Both the position numbers and the translations under genes were made by a program. Shown in pieces: positions 43,227 to 52,364 of a DNA stretch of 64,000 bases. The stretch is from assembly GCA_019119815.1 (NCBI GenBank), contig DWWH01000012.1, positions 1 through 64,000 on the forward strand. The letters run 5' to 3'. Below the pieces are notes generated by a model that worked only from the letters and a program-made list of their open reading frames with translations, ran no database searches and had not been told where the DNA came from. Position 1 is the stretch's first letter; every line of letters begins with the position of its first letter. The stretch comes from Candidatus Eisenbergiella intestinipullorum. Its GTDB lineage: Bacteria > Bacillota > Clostridia > Lachnospirales > Lachnospiraceae.

Positions 43227-44567
43227 ATGTTTGAAGGGATGAATGAAGAACAGGCCAGAGGACAGATCCTGGATCTGGTAAAAATATACTGTGAAAAATA
43301 TCACGGGCAGAAACAGCCTTTTTCGGAAGGACAGCGGATTCCCTATGCAGGAAGGGTGTATGACAGCAGGGAAATGACTGCTCTGGTGGACAGCGCGCTG
43401 GAATTCTGGCTGACCTCCGGAAGATATACCGAACGGTTCGAGCGGGGACTGGCAGAGTACCTCGGCATTCGCTACTGCTCGCTGGTAAACTCCGGTTCCT
43501 CTGCCAATCTTCTGGCGTTTATGGCGCTGACCTCGCCGCTTCTCGGAGACAGACGGATCCGCAGGGGAGACGAGGTGATCACAGTGGCGGCGGGCTTTCC
43601 GACGACCGTATCGCCCATCGTTCAGTTCGGAGCGGTGCCCGTATTCGTGGATGTGACGATCCCGGAATACAATCTGAACACGGAGCTTCTGGAAGAAGCG
43701 CTTTCCTCCCGGACGAAGGCGGTCATGGCGGCGCATACCCTGGGAAATCCGTTTGATCTGAAAACGGTCCGCGAATTCTGTGACAGACATGATCTCTGGC
43801 TGATCGAAGATAACTGTGACGCGCTGGGCTCCACCTATGAGCTGGACGGGAAATGCCATTTTACCGGAACGATCGGGGATATTGGGACCTCCAGCTTTTA
43901 TCCGCCCCATCACATGACGATGGGAGAGGGAGGAGCAGTTTATACGAATGATCCTCTGCTGCACAAATGTATCCGTTCCTTCCGGGACTGGGGAAGGGAC
44001 TGTATATGCGCGTCGGGGCAGGATAACCGCTGCGGCCATCGCTTTGACCGGCAGTATGGAGAGCTGCCGCTCGGATACGATCATAAATATGTTTATTCCC
44101 ATCTTGGCTACAATCTGAAAGCGACGGATCTGCAGGCGGCGATCGGCTGCGCGCAGCTGGAAAAGCTTCCGGAATTTTCCAGGCTCAGGAGGGAGCACTT
44201 TGCCTTCCTGAAAAAAGAGCTGAGCGGACTGCAGGACTGCTTTCTTCTTCCGGAGGCTGCCAGGTATTCCGATCCGAGCTGGTTCGGGTTCCCGCTGACC
44301 TGCCGGGAAGGAACGGACCGCAACCATATCGTATCGTTCCTGGAAAAGAAAAATATTCAGACCCGGATGCTGTTTGCCGGAAATCTGACCAGACATCCCT
44401 GCTTTGATGAGATGAGAAGGACAAAGGAAGGCTATCGCGTGGCAGGAAGTCTGGAAAACACGGACCGGATCATGAACGATACCTTCTGGATCGGCGTATA
44501 CCCGGGAATGACGGAGGAGATGCTGGCCTTTATGGCGAAGACGCTGAAGGAAGCGGTTGGAAAGTAA
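43227..44567 (+). CDS. rfbH: CDP-6-deoxy-4-hexulose 3-dehydrase (E1, PMP/iron-sulfur type)
   Basis: A 446-residue member of the DegT fold. The position that holds the PLP-binding lysine in aminotransferases is histidine here (SFYPPHHMTMGEGGAVYTND), the hallmark of the PMP-dependent 3-dehydrase DdhC/RfbH/AscC. A C-x-C-x7-C pattern (RDCICASGQDNRCGH) plus an upstream cysteine in EDNCDALG fits the [2Fe-2S] site of this family. It removes the 3-hydroxyl of CDP-4-keto-6-deoxyglucose together with a flavin/iron-sulfur reductase (DdhD/AscD), which is not found in the window. The start is at 43227, four bases after rfbF. The longer frame from 43080 lies inside rfbF. Confidence 0.93.
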   Translation: MFEGMNEEQARGQILDLVKIYCEKYHGQKQPFSEGQRIPYAGRVYDSREMTALVDSALEFWLTSGRYTERFERGLAEYLGIRYCSLVNSGSSANLLAFMALTSPLLGDRRIRRGDEVITVAAGFPTTVSPIVQFGAVPVFVDVTIPEYNLNTELLEEALSSRTKAVMAAHTLGNPFDLKTVREFCDRHDLWLIEDNCDALGSTYELDGKCHFTGTIGDIGTSSFYPPHHMTMGEGGAVYTNDPLLHKCIRSFRDWGRDCICASGQDNRCGHRFDRQYGELPLGYDHKYVYSHLGYNLKATDLQAAIGCAQLEKLPEFSRLRREHFAFLKKELSGLQDCFLLPEAARYSDPSWFGFPLTCREGTDRNHIVSFLEKKNIQTRMLFAGNLTRHPCFDEMRRTKEGYRVAGSLENTDRIMNDTFWIGVYPGMTEEMLAFMAKTLKEAVGK

Positions 44568-44568
44568 G

Positions 44569-46869
44569 ATGAATGGAATCAGACACATAATAAAAGAGAA
44601 GAAGGCAGTTGTCATACTGCTTCTGGAAGCTGCCGCTCTTCTGTTTGCCGGCATTTTCCTGCTGCTGTCCTGGCAGGAACAGACCCTGCACTTCGCTCAG
44701 GAAGATATGCAGCTCGTTTCAGATGCGGGAAACAGTTCCGGCAGCTATCTGGATCATTCTTATACGGAGATGAGCGCAGTCGTCACGCCGGAAATGGATC
44801 TGGAAGAAGGGATCTATGCTATAGAGCTTGCTTATCAGACCAGCGGCCCGGCTCGTGCCGGTCTGGTATATACTGTCCCGCGGGAGGACAAAAAGCTGGT
44901 AAACGGAAATGAGTTTGAACTGAATCCGGATAACGGACAGGTTTCCTGGAAGATCCGCATCCAAGACGGAACGGGCGTATCTGTGCGTCTCAGGCTGACA
45001 GGGGATGCTGTGGACGGAGATTATGTGCAGCTTCTGGATGTGAGGGTTGTCCGCTCAAGGCTATCCCTTGTATACCCGCTCGCATGCCTGATCCTTTTCT
45101 TCCTCATTTTTGATTTTCTGCTGTTGATCTTCCGGAAAAATTGGGAAAATGAAAATGCAGCTGTGATACCGATACTGGCGGCTGCCGCTTTTCTGGCAGG
45201 GCTGCCCTTCTATCAGGACGGCTATGTGGGAGGGATTGATCTCCCGTTCCATATGAGCCGTATCGAAGGAATCTATGAGGGGCTGAAGGAAGGGCAGTTC
45301 CCGGTCAGGGTTCAGCCGGGGTGGCTGAATGGGTATGGGTATGCGGTTTCCGTTTTTTATGGAGATATTCTGCTCTACTTCCCGGCGGTCCTGCGAATGG
45401 CAGGATTTGCTTTGCAGGATGCCATGAAGGCCTATCTGATACTGGTAAATTTTCTTACTGTGTTTTCGGCGTATTTTTCTTTTAAAAAATGTCTGGGCGG
45501 AAGGCTTGCCGCGTTAACGGCGGCTGTCTTATACGTGGGAGCCGGAGACAGGCTGGCCCGGATGTATGAAGGTTCTCAGATCGGGGCCGTCAGTGCCATG
45601 ATTTTTTATCCGGTCGTGCTGGCAGGCCTATACCTGCTTTTTACCCAAAAGGAAGAGGGGGCGGACAGGACGTGGATATGGCTGTTAACCGGCTTTTCCG
45701 GACTCCTGATGACGCATCTGCTGAGCTGTCTTATGATCGGAATTTTTACAGCTTTGGGGTGTGTGATATGCTTCCGGCGTCTGCTGCGCAGAAATGCCCT
45801 GAAAGAAGCGGGAAAAGCCTTCGCTGCCTGGCTTCTTCTGAACGCCTGGTTTCTGGTGCCGTTTTTCCAGTATATGACAAAGGATTTCAGGGTGACTTCT
45901 CTGCTGTCGGATGAGATGACAGCGCCGAACTATTATGTAAAGTTGGCGGGATACCTGAAAGACTGCCTGGACATTTCCGATATATTTTCTCTGAGGGGGC
46001 TCGGATACGCGCTGGCATTTGTCCTTCTGGCATACCCTGTTATCATGCTGTCAGGGTCCGGATGGATCAGGGAAAAACAGGTGCCGGCAGTGCAAAAGAA
46101 AGATGGGAAAAGCGCGGAAATCCGGATCGTATTCCTGCTTGCCGCAGTCGCTGTTTTTATCAGTACAAAGGCATTTCCGGCTGTGCTGCTGGCAAAAATG
46201 AGCGACATTTTTGTCAGGCTGTTCCAGACGGTTCAATATGGGGACCGTTTTCTGAGCGTAGCGGTTTTGCTGCTGGCATGTGTGGGCGGATACCTGACGA
46301 CCGTGTTCGCTTCTGCCCGCCTCCGATATGTGCTGGCGGGGGCGCTGTGCGCTATGACGCTGCTTCAGGGAATGCTGATGTTTGAAAGCTATACGGCGGA
46401 TCGGCAGATCTTGGAGCCGGTGGATTTCGGGACCAGTCTGCTGACGATCGGCAATGGGGAATATGTGCCTGAGGGAACAGACCTGACTTCGCTGTCAAGG
46501 GACATGTGGTATGAGGAATCCGCCGTGGAGATCGGTAACGTTGAGAACCGGTATCTGACTTATAAGATCGCGGCCGCCAATCAAAGCGGGATGGAACAGA
46601 AAATCGCGCTTCCGATGCTGTATTATGAGGGATATACGGGGCGGGACATACGGTCCGGAGAAAAGCTGGAAACGGAGGCGGGACCGAATAACCGTGTGAC
46701 GGTTACCGTGCCGGAGGGATATGAGGGAACGCTGTGTGTCCGTTTTGAGGAATTCTGGTATTGGAGAGCGGCGGAAGCGATTTCTCTGGCAACGCTTCTG
46801 GCAATTATATTTTGTGTGATAAAAATGCCGGTGAGCAGAAAAGGCTTCATTGTCGGACAGGATCTGTAA
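44569..46869 (+). CDS. Large polytopic membrane protein, YfhO/PTPS_related-like GT-C
   Basis: A 766-residue protein. One N-terminal helix (15-37) is followed by an extracellular beta-rich domain (about 40-170), a second helix, then about ten to eleven helices, and a C-terminal periplasm-side beta domain (about 600-730) before a last helix. The segment GGIDLPFHMSRIEGIYEGLKEGQ, FPVRVQPGWLNGYGYAVSVF is the signature loop of the YfhO/'6-pyruvoyl-tetrahydropterin synthase related' membrane family, which is thought to be GT-C-like and to glycosylate extracellular polymers. It begins one base after the rfbH stop. A truncated relative lies reversed at 56692-57700. Confidence 0.72.
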   Translation: MNGIRHIIKEKKAVVILLLEAAALLFAGIFLLLSWQEQTLHFAQEDMQLVSDAGNSSGSYLDHSYTEMSAVVTPEMDLEEGIYAIELAYQTSGPARAGLVYTVPREDKKLVNGNEFELNPDNGQVSWKIRIQDGTGVSVRLRLTGDAVDGDYVQLLDVRVVRSRLSLVYPLACLILFFLIFDFLLLIFRKNWENENAAVIPILAAAAFLAGLPFYQDGYVGGIDLPFHMSRIEGIYEGLKEGQFPVRVQPGWLNGYGYAVSVFYGDILLYFPAVLRMAGFALQDAMKAYLILVNFLTVFSAYFSFKKCLGGRLAALTAAVLYVGAGDRLARMYEGSQIGAVSAMIFYPVVLAGLYLLFTQKEEGADRTWIWLLTGFSGLLMTHLLSCLMIGIFTALGCVICFRRLLRRNALKEAGKAFAAWLLLNAWFLVPFFQYMTKDFRVTSLLSDEMTAPNYYVKLAGYLKDCLDISDIFSLRGLGYALAFVLLAYPVIMLSGSGWIREKQVPAVQKKDGKSAEIRIVFLLAAVAVFISTKAFPAVLLAKMSDIFVRLFQTVQYGDRFLSVAVLLLACVGGYLTTVFASARLRYVLAGALCAMTLLQGMLMFESYTADRQILEPVDFGTSLLTIGNGEYVPEGTDLTSLSRDMWYEESAVEIGNVENRYLTYKIAAANQSGMEQKIALPMLYYEGYTGRDIRSGEKLETEAGPNNRVTVTVPEGYEGTLCVRFEEFWYWRAAEAISLATLLAIIFCVIKMPVSRKGFIVGQDL

Positions 46870-46885
46870 AAAACGTGGGGGGACT

Positions 46886-48676
46886 ATGAAAATGACATTC
46901 AGGAAACTGGACGGTGGAATAAAGGTCTGTTTATATCTTGTCGTCGGGACGGCAGTCCTGTACCTGTTTTTGCTGAGTATCTTCGGAACCACATCCGTCG
47001 GACCGGCAGATCTTACGGCGGGAACAGGCAGCGGCGGGGAGAAAGCATATTTCCTGAAGGATGTATGGCCGGTCAGGCTGCTCATCCTGGCTGCGGTTTT
47101 CTGTTTGATCTGGCTGCTTCGACGGTATTTCCTGCCAGCGGTCCGGATTCGCAGGCATTGGATCAGCGCCGGCCTCTGCGCTCTTTTTATCCTGACTGGC
47201 ACGGTATTGATCCTGTCCACACAGATGCATCCCATCAGCGATTCTTCCAAAATATTGAGAATTGCCGAAGGGATGGCTGAGGGAAGCTATGAGGAATTCC
47301 GGAGGAATGAAGGATATTTGTGGAGGTATCCGGACCAGCTGGGGATCATCCTGCTCTATTACATTGTGACACTGCTGGCGGGAGAAAAGAACTATATTGT
47401 GCTCCAGTTTATCAATCTGTTTGCAGCGGCGGCTGCCGGACTGGCTGCCGGAAAAGTTGCTGAAATGATCGGGGGGTATCAGGGCAGCTGGACCGGTATC
47501 GGGACGGAGCTTCTGTATTACATCTTTGCGCCGTTTCTTCTGTTTACCATGTATATTTACGGAACGATACTGGGCTTTGCTTTTTCCCTGTTTGCTTTCT
47601 ATATGGAGCTGCTTCTTCTGAAAAGAAGAAAATGGAGGTATGTGTGCGGGGCAGCGGTATGCATGGGCGTGGCGGTGGTGTTTAAGACAAACAGTATGGT
47701 TATGATGGTGGCTATGCTGCTGTTTCTGGTCTATGATGGGATCATGGAAAAAAAGAAACGGTATGCCCTGGCAGGAATCGCTGCGATCCTCTTGGTCCAG
47801 GTCCTGTTCACACAGGGCATTCATGGGTTCATGAGCATGAAATCAGGCTGTGAGATCTCAAAAGGGATGCCGAAGCTGGCCTGGGTGGCGATGGCCATGG
47901 GAAATGGCGGTCCGGCGCCCGGAACGTGGAATGGGAGAAGCGTTTCCATGTTTGAGGAAGCAGGATATGATTATGACGAAACGAACCGTCTGGCGATGGA
48001 AAGCATCAGGCACTCCCTGGAGGACTTTATGGACGACAGAAGCGAGGCCCTGCTGTGGCTGGGAAAGAAAATGGCATTTCAATGGAACAACCCGGCCTTC
48101 GGCGCAGCGCAGGTGCTCCGGAACCGTCCCGGAGCGTTTCCCATGCCGGAACCGGCCGAAAGCCTGATCTACGGGAAAGCTTATTACCGGATGGCAGAAG
48201 CGATGAATGTCCTGCAGACGGTGATTCTGGCCGGATGTATGTGCTTTTTTGTTCTGGAAAATAAAAAGAAGCCGCGGGAAATCCTGCTTCCCGCAGTGGC
48301 TTTTTTGGGAGGCTTTTTGTTTCATATGGCCTGGGAAGCAAAAAGTGAATATGTATTTCCCTATTTTCTCATGCTCTTTCCGTACAGCGTGAGAGGGACA
48401 GGCCTGCTTCTGGATAAGGTCAGCTCCATCTTTCAGAGAAGGCGGATCCCGTTCGGAAGAAGCGTCATTGTCCCGGCATGCCTTCTGACCGGCGGAATCC
48501 TTCTGCTGGCAGTCCTATATCCGACCAGGCTGATCCAATATACAGTAGCCTTGCATGATGAGCCGGAGTTATGTATACTCTATAAGGAAACAATAAGAGA
48601 ACAAGTTCAGGCTGTTGAAATGCAAAAGCAGGAAAGGAATATAGAATGGGAAGAAGAACCTTATATGGAACAGTAA
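46886..48676 (+). CDS. GT-C fold (PMT-like) membrane glycosyltransferase
   Basis: A 596-residue protein with about 12 hydrophobic helices. After a first helix (11-35) and an external loop, the conserved early acidic loop MHPISDSSKILRIAEGMAEG and the later YLWRYPDQLGIILLYY resemble the dolichyl-phosphate-mannose mannosyltransferase/ArnT-like GT-C superfamily, which uses lipid-phosphate sugars outside the membrane. The donor might come from the GtrB-like enzymes at 35654 or 59575. The GGGGGG site before ATG 46886 decides the start. The gene overlaps the radical SAM gene by 31 bases. Confidence 0.7.
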   Translation: MKMTFRKLDGGIKVCLYLVVGTAVLYLFLLSIFGTTSVGPADLTAGTGSGGEKAYFLKDVWPVRLLILAAVFCLIWLLRRYFLPAVRIRRHWISAGLCALFILTGTVLILSTQMHPISDSSKILRIAEGMAEGSYEEFRRNEGYLWRYPDQLGIILLYYIVTLLAGEKNYIVLQFINLFAAAAAGLAAGKVAEMIGGYQGSWTGIGTELLYYIFAPFLLFTMYIYGTILGFAFSLFAFYMELLLLKRRKWRYVCGAAVCMGVAVVFKTNSMVMMVAMLLFLVYDGIMEKKKRYALAGIAAILLVQVLFTQGIHGFMSMKSGCEISKGMPKLAWVAMAMGNGGPAPGTWNGRSVSMFEEAGYDYDETNRLAMESIRHSLEDFMDDRSEALLWLGKKMAFQWNNPAFGAAQVLRNRPGAFPMPEPAESLIYGKAYYRMAEAMNVLQTVILAGCMCFFVLENKKKPREILLPAVAFLGGFLFHMAWEAKSEYVFPYFLMLFPYSVRGTGLLLDKVSSIFQRRRIPFGRSVIVPACLLTGGILLLAVLYPTRLIQYTVALHDEPELCILYKETIREQVQAVEMQKQERNIEWEEEPYMEQ

Positions 48677-49662
48677 TCATAACCTATCGTTGTAACGCAC
48701 ACTGCAATATGTGCGACTGCTTCAAAGATCCTACCAGACCGGAAGAGGAGATCACGCTGGATGTGATAAAGAAGCTTCCGGAGATGGCGTTTACGAACAT
48801 TACGGGAGGGGAACCCTTTATCCGCAGGGATATTCATGAGATCGTAAGAGAGCTGGAAAAGAAGAGTGACCGGATCGTGATCTCTACGAACGGATATTTT
48901 ACAGACCGGATCATCGCTCTGTGTAAAGAATTTCCGAAGGTTGGCATAAGGATCAGTATCGAAGGACTTCAACAGACCAATGATGCGATCCGCGGTATTC
49001 CGGATGGCTTTAACCGGGGTTACAATACGCTGAAAACGCTGGTAGAGATGAAGCATCCGGATGTGGGCTTCGGCATGACGGTGCAGGATATGAACTGTGA
49101 GGATCTGGTGCCGCTGTATAACATTGCCAACGATATGGGCATGGAATTTGCTACGGCCACGCTTCACAACTCCTTCTATTTCCGCAAGACGGACAACAAA
49201 ATCGACGATAAATACAAGGTATCTCAGAATTTTGAGAAGCTGATCAATGAGCTGTTAAAGAGCAGATCTCCCAAAAAGTGGTTCCGGGCCTATTTCAATC
49301 ACGGGCTGATCAATTATATTTACGGAAATAAAAGGCTTCTGCCCTGTGATATGTCGAGAAACGCGTTTTTCATCGATCCTTTCTGCGACGTTATTCCCTG
49401 CAATGGCATGGTGCAGAAGGCGGTAATGGGAAATCTGAAGGAGCAGTCCTGGGAGGAGCTGTGGCATTCTGAACAGGCGCAGAAGGTGCGGGAGTGTACC
49501 AGAAAGTGTGACAGAAACTGCTGGATGATCGGAAGCGCCTCTCCTGCCATGCACAGGTATATCTGGGTCCCGGCCTGGTGGGTGCTGAAGCACAAGCTGT
49601 TTATGGGAAATCGCTACAGTCTGAGTGAAAACGATTTTATTCCGGAAGCGAGGAAAAAATGA
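48646..49662 (+). CDS. Radical SAM protein with SPASM-like cysteine-rich C-terminus
   Basis: A 338-residue protein. Cys16, Cys20 and Cys23 (RCNAHCNMC, CX3CX2C) bind the SAM-cleaving 4Fe-4S cluster, and ITGGEPFIRRD is the SAM-binding glycine motif. The C-terminal third has further cysteines (LLPCDMSRNAFFIDPFCDVIPCNGM and CTRKCDRNCW), as in SPASM/twitch proteins with auxiliary clusters. Radical SAM enzymes of this build can modify peptides or sugars. The substrate here is unknown. It is translationally coupled on both sides (31-base overlap before, ATGA overlap after), so it belongs to the polysaccharide operon. Modification of a sugar or lipid carrier is more likely than of a peptide, as no precursor peptide was seen. 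Confidence 0.85.
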   Translation: MGRRTLYGTVIITYRCNAHCNMCDCFKDPTRPEEEITLDVIKKLPEMAFTNITGGEPFIRRDIHEIVRELEKKSDRIVISTNGYFTDRIIALCKEFPKVGIRISIEGLQQTNDAIRGIPDGFNRGYNTLKTLVEMKHPDVGFGMTVQDMNCEDLVPLYNIANDMGMEFATATLHNSFYFRKTDNKIDDKYKVSQNFEKLINELLKSRSPKKWFRAYFNHGLINYIYGNKRLLPCDMSRNAFFIDPFCDVIPCNGMVQKAVMGNLKEQSWEELWHSEQAQKVRECTRKCDRNCWMIGSASPAMHRYIWVPAWWVLKHKLFMGNRYSLSENDFIPEARKK

Positions 49663-50534
49663 TTGTGCAGATCAAACAGTCTGTAAAAAAAGTGCTTGCA
49701 TCCGTCGTTTATCAGATATATCATAACTGCCTGCCCGTAAAAATCCGGGTGCATTCTGTAGATGAAACATTGGATGAGCTGCTGGCAACGGATAAGAGTA
49801 TGGTAAGATTTGGGGATGGGGAAATTGTAGTCCTGAGCGGGAAAAATATCTATTTTCAGGCGGCATCTCCGGAAATATCAGCAGGGCTGAAGCGGATTAT
49901 ACAGTATGAACATGCGGGACTGATGGTAACCCTTCCGGATATTTTTGACAGCCTGGAAATGTATATACCGTCCTCAAGAGCCTTCTGGAAGGATCATTTG
50001 CTGTTTTTCCGCAGGGTATATTATCGATACTGTAATCCACAAAAATATTATTATAATACTTCCGTATCCAGATGCTATCTGACGTTGGCGGATCAGTCGG
50101 AAAGCGGGAAATGGTTTGAAAAATTCAGGCAGGTCTTTCGGGATAAAAGGCTGGTGCTGGTGGAGGGGAGCACCGCGCATAACGGCGTAGGAAATGACCT
50201 GTTTTCCGAAGCTGCCTGCGTGCAGCGGATTGTCTGCCCGCCAAGAAATGCATACGCTGTCAGAGACAGGATTCTGGAAGAATGTCTGAAATTTGACCGG
50301 GACAGGCTGTTTCTTTTCGCTCTGGGAGTGACGGCAAAGGCGTTGGTGGAAGAACTGTTCCTGAAGGGCTACCGCGTCATTGATATTGGGAATCTGGATA
50401 TGGAGTATGAGTGGTTTTTGCGAAAAGCGACGACAAAGGAGCCGATTCCCAAACACAGCGTTGTAGGCAGAGAAGCAAATGAAAAGGCGGGATATGGGGA
50501 GTATCTGTCGCAGATCGTCTGCTATATAGAATAA
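49659..50534 (+). CDS. GT-D fold glycosyltransferase (DUF1792/SP_1767 family)
   Basis: A 291-residue protein. SMVRFGDGEIVVLSGKNIYFQ near residues 48-68 contains the DXE motif (Asp53, Glu55) that defines the GT-D fold shown for the streptococcal DUF1792 glucosyltransferase acting on serine-rich adhesin glycans. LVLVEGSTAHNGVGNDLF and LFALGVTAKALVEELF follow in family order. It may therefore add glucose or a related hexose. ATGA overlap with the radical SAM gene. Confidence 0.82.
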   Translation: MIVQIKQSVKKVLASVVYQIYHNCLPVKIRVHSVDETLDELLATDKSMVRFGDGEIVVLSGKNIYFQAASPEISAGLKRIIQYEHAGLMVTLPDIFDSLEMYIPSSRAFWKDHLLFFRRVYYRYCNPQKYYYNTSVSRCYLTLADQSESGKWFEKFRQVFRDKRLVLVEGSTAHNGVGNDLFSEAACVQRIVCPPRNAYAVRDRILEECLKFDRDRLFLFALGVTAKALVEELFLKGYRVIDIGNLDMEYEWFLRKATTKEPIPKHSVVGREANEKAGYGEYLSQIVCYIE

Positions 50535-50565
50535 GACGTTTCAAACAAGGAAGGAAACAGAACGG

Positions 50566-52308
50566 ATGATAAATAAATTGGGATTCATTTTTAGCGGCAG
50601 GGAAAAGAGGAGACTGGCTGTTCTTCTTGTCATCATTATTATCGGAAGCTTTCTGGAGCTGATGGGGGTTACGATCTTCATGCCCTTTATCGAGATCATC
50701 ATGGATGAAAATGCGATTCAGAACAGTCAGCCTTTGAGCCTTCTTTATGCATTTTGCGGCTTCGGCTCCCGGGAGGCCTTTCTGGCATCGATTGCCGGCT
50801 GCATCATTTTTATTTATATTTTTAAAAATGTTTTTATAGCGCTGGAAAAGAATGCCATTTACAAATTTTCCTATAATATTCAGCGCCGGATCTCCACGAA
50901 GCTGCTTTCCGCTTATATGAGTGAGCCCTATACCTTTCATCTGAACAAAAATGTGGCGGTCCTTCAGCGGAGCATGCAGGAGGATACGGATCTGTTTGCC
51001 AAGGGCATCATTCATGCCATGGAGGCCATGGCAGAGGTTGTGGTCTGTATTGCGATCGGCTGCTATCTGTTTATGGTCAGCCGTTCCATCACGGTGATCG
51101 TCATCGGACTGCTGATCATCTGCCTTGCTGTGTTCATGTATATTTCCAAGAGATATTCCAGCGCCATCGGACGGCAGAGCCAGGCATACAAAGGCAATAT
51201 TTATAAATGGATGAATCAGGCGATCGGCGGCATCAAGGAGATCAAGGTGCTGAATCGGGAGGATTATTTTATCGAGCGCTACGATGCCTATTTTGCAAAA
51301 TATGTCAGGGGACTGAGGATCAACCGCCTGATCGGCGTGCTGCCCAAATATGTCATCGAAACGGTCTGTATGACAGGACTGATCCTGGCCGTGATCTTCA
51401 AGCTGTTCTGGGGACAGAACGATATGGAAACCTTTATTCCTCAGCTGGCTGTTTTTGCCGTGGCGGCATTTCGGCTGCTGCCTTCTGTGGGAAAGATCAA
51501 TGAGCATATGTCTGCGACGCTTTACTCCGCTCCGTCTCTGGATCTGATCTATCATGATCTGAAGGAGGTGGAGGAGCTGCCGCCCAGACGGCAGAACGAG
51601 CTGGAAAGCTGGAAATTCCAGAGTACGCTTAAGATAAAAAATGTAAGCTATCACTATCCGGATGCGGAAGAAAATGTGATTGAAGGGGCCAGCTTTCAGA
51701 TTGAAAAGGGAAGCTCGGTCGCCTTTGTGGGCGCGTCGGGAGCTGGAAAAACAACCATGGTTGATATTATCCTGGGACTCCTGGTGCCGCAGATGGGAAA
51801 GATCACGGCGGACGGCATGGATATAGAAAAAAATATCAGTCTCTGGCAGAAGGAGATCGGCTATATTCCACAGACGATTTATCTGTCTGACGATACGATC
51901 CGGAATAATATCGCGTTCGGCATTCCGGAGGACCGGATTGATGAAGAAGCGGTTCAGAATGCGCTGCATAAGGCGCAGCTTTTCGATTTTGTGGACAGCC
52001 TTCCGAACGGACTGGATACGGTGGTGGGAGACCGCGGCGTCCGCCTCTCCGGCGGCCAGCGGCAGCGGATTGGAATCGCGCGTGCGCTGTACCATGATCC
52101 GGAGATCCTGATTCTGGACGAGGCCACATCCGCGCTGGATAATGAGACGGAAACCTCAGTCATGGAGGCGATCGACAGCCTGAAGGGGCTGAAGACCATG
52201 ATCATCATCGCGCATCGTCTCACGACGATCCGGAATGTGGACGTGATTTATGAGGTGGCGGACGGAAAGGCAGTCCGCAGAGAGAAGAAGGACGTTCTGG
52301 GAGAATAA
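50566..52308 (+). CDS. ABC-type lipid-linked oligosaccharide flippase (PglK-like)
   Basis: A 580-residue half-transporter. Six N-terminal helices (about 20-310) are fused to an ATPase with Walker A GASGAGKTT (near 386-394), Q-loop YIPQTIYL, signature LSGGQRQRIGIARAL and Walker B ILILDEATSALD. Its exporter fold and NREDYFIERYDAYFAKY coupling region resemble Campylobacter PglK, which flips undecaprenyl-diphosphate glycans. This is a fourth route for glycan translocation in the window, besides three Wzm/Wzt pairs. A general MsbA-like lipid exporter is the alternative. A Shine-Dalgarno AAGGAAG precedes the ATG at 50566. Confidence 0.87.
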   Translation: MINKLGFIFSGREKRRLAVLLVIIIIGSFLELMGVTIFMPFIEIIMDENAIQNSQPLSLLYAFCGFGSREAFLASIAGCIIFIYIFKNVFIALEKNAIYKFSYNIQRRISTKLLSAYMSEPYTFHLNKNVAVLQRSMQEDTDLFAKGIIHAMEAMAEVVVCIAIGCYLFMVSRSITVIVIGLLIICLAVFMYISKRYSSAIGRQSQAYKGNIYKWMNQAIGGIKEIKVLNREDYFIERYDAYFAKYVRGLRINRLIGVLPKYVIETVCMTGLILAVIFKLFWGQNDMETFIPQLAVFAVAAFRLLPSVGKINEHMSATLYSAPSLDLIYHDLKEVEELPPRRQNELESWKFQSTLKIKNVSYHYPDAEENVIEGASFQIEKGSSVAFVGASGAGKTTMVDIILGLLVPQMGKITADGMDIEKNISLWQKEIGYIPQTIYLSDDTIRNNIAFGIPEDRIDEEAVQNALHKAQLFDFVDSLPNGLDTVVGDRGVRLSGGQRQRIGIARALYHDPEILILDEATSALDNETETSVMEAIDSLKGLKTMIIIAHRLTTIRNVDVIYEVADGKAVRREKKDVLGE

Positions 52309-52364
52309 GGGGATTGATTCCGAGGCGTTTTTCAGAACAGGAACGCTTCGGAATGGAGGAGAGC

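Noticed and set aside
43227..44567. Calling the DegT-fold protein a sugar aminotransferase
   Set aside because: The PLP-lysine position is histidine and an iron-sulfur cysteine pattern is present, both pointing to the 3-dehydrase RfbH.
43020..44654. 544-codon minus-strand open frame opposite rfbH
   Set aside because: Antisense of rfbH, rfbF end and next gene. No domain is visible, and the plus-strand proteins carry diagnostic motifs.
50377..52095. Long minus-strand open frame (572 codons) opposite the PglK-like flippase
   Set aside because: It is the antisense shadow of a gene with clear ABC motifs. The translation is His/Gln/Arg-rich with no family features.
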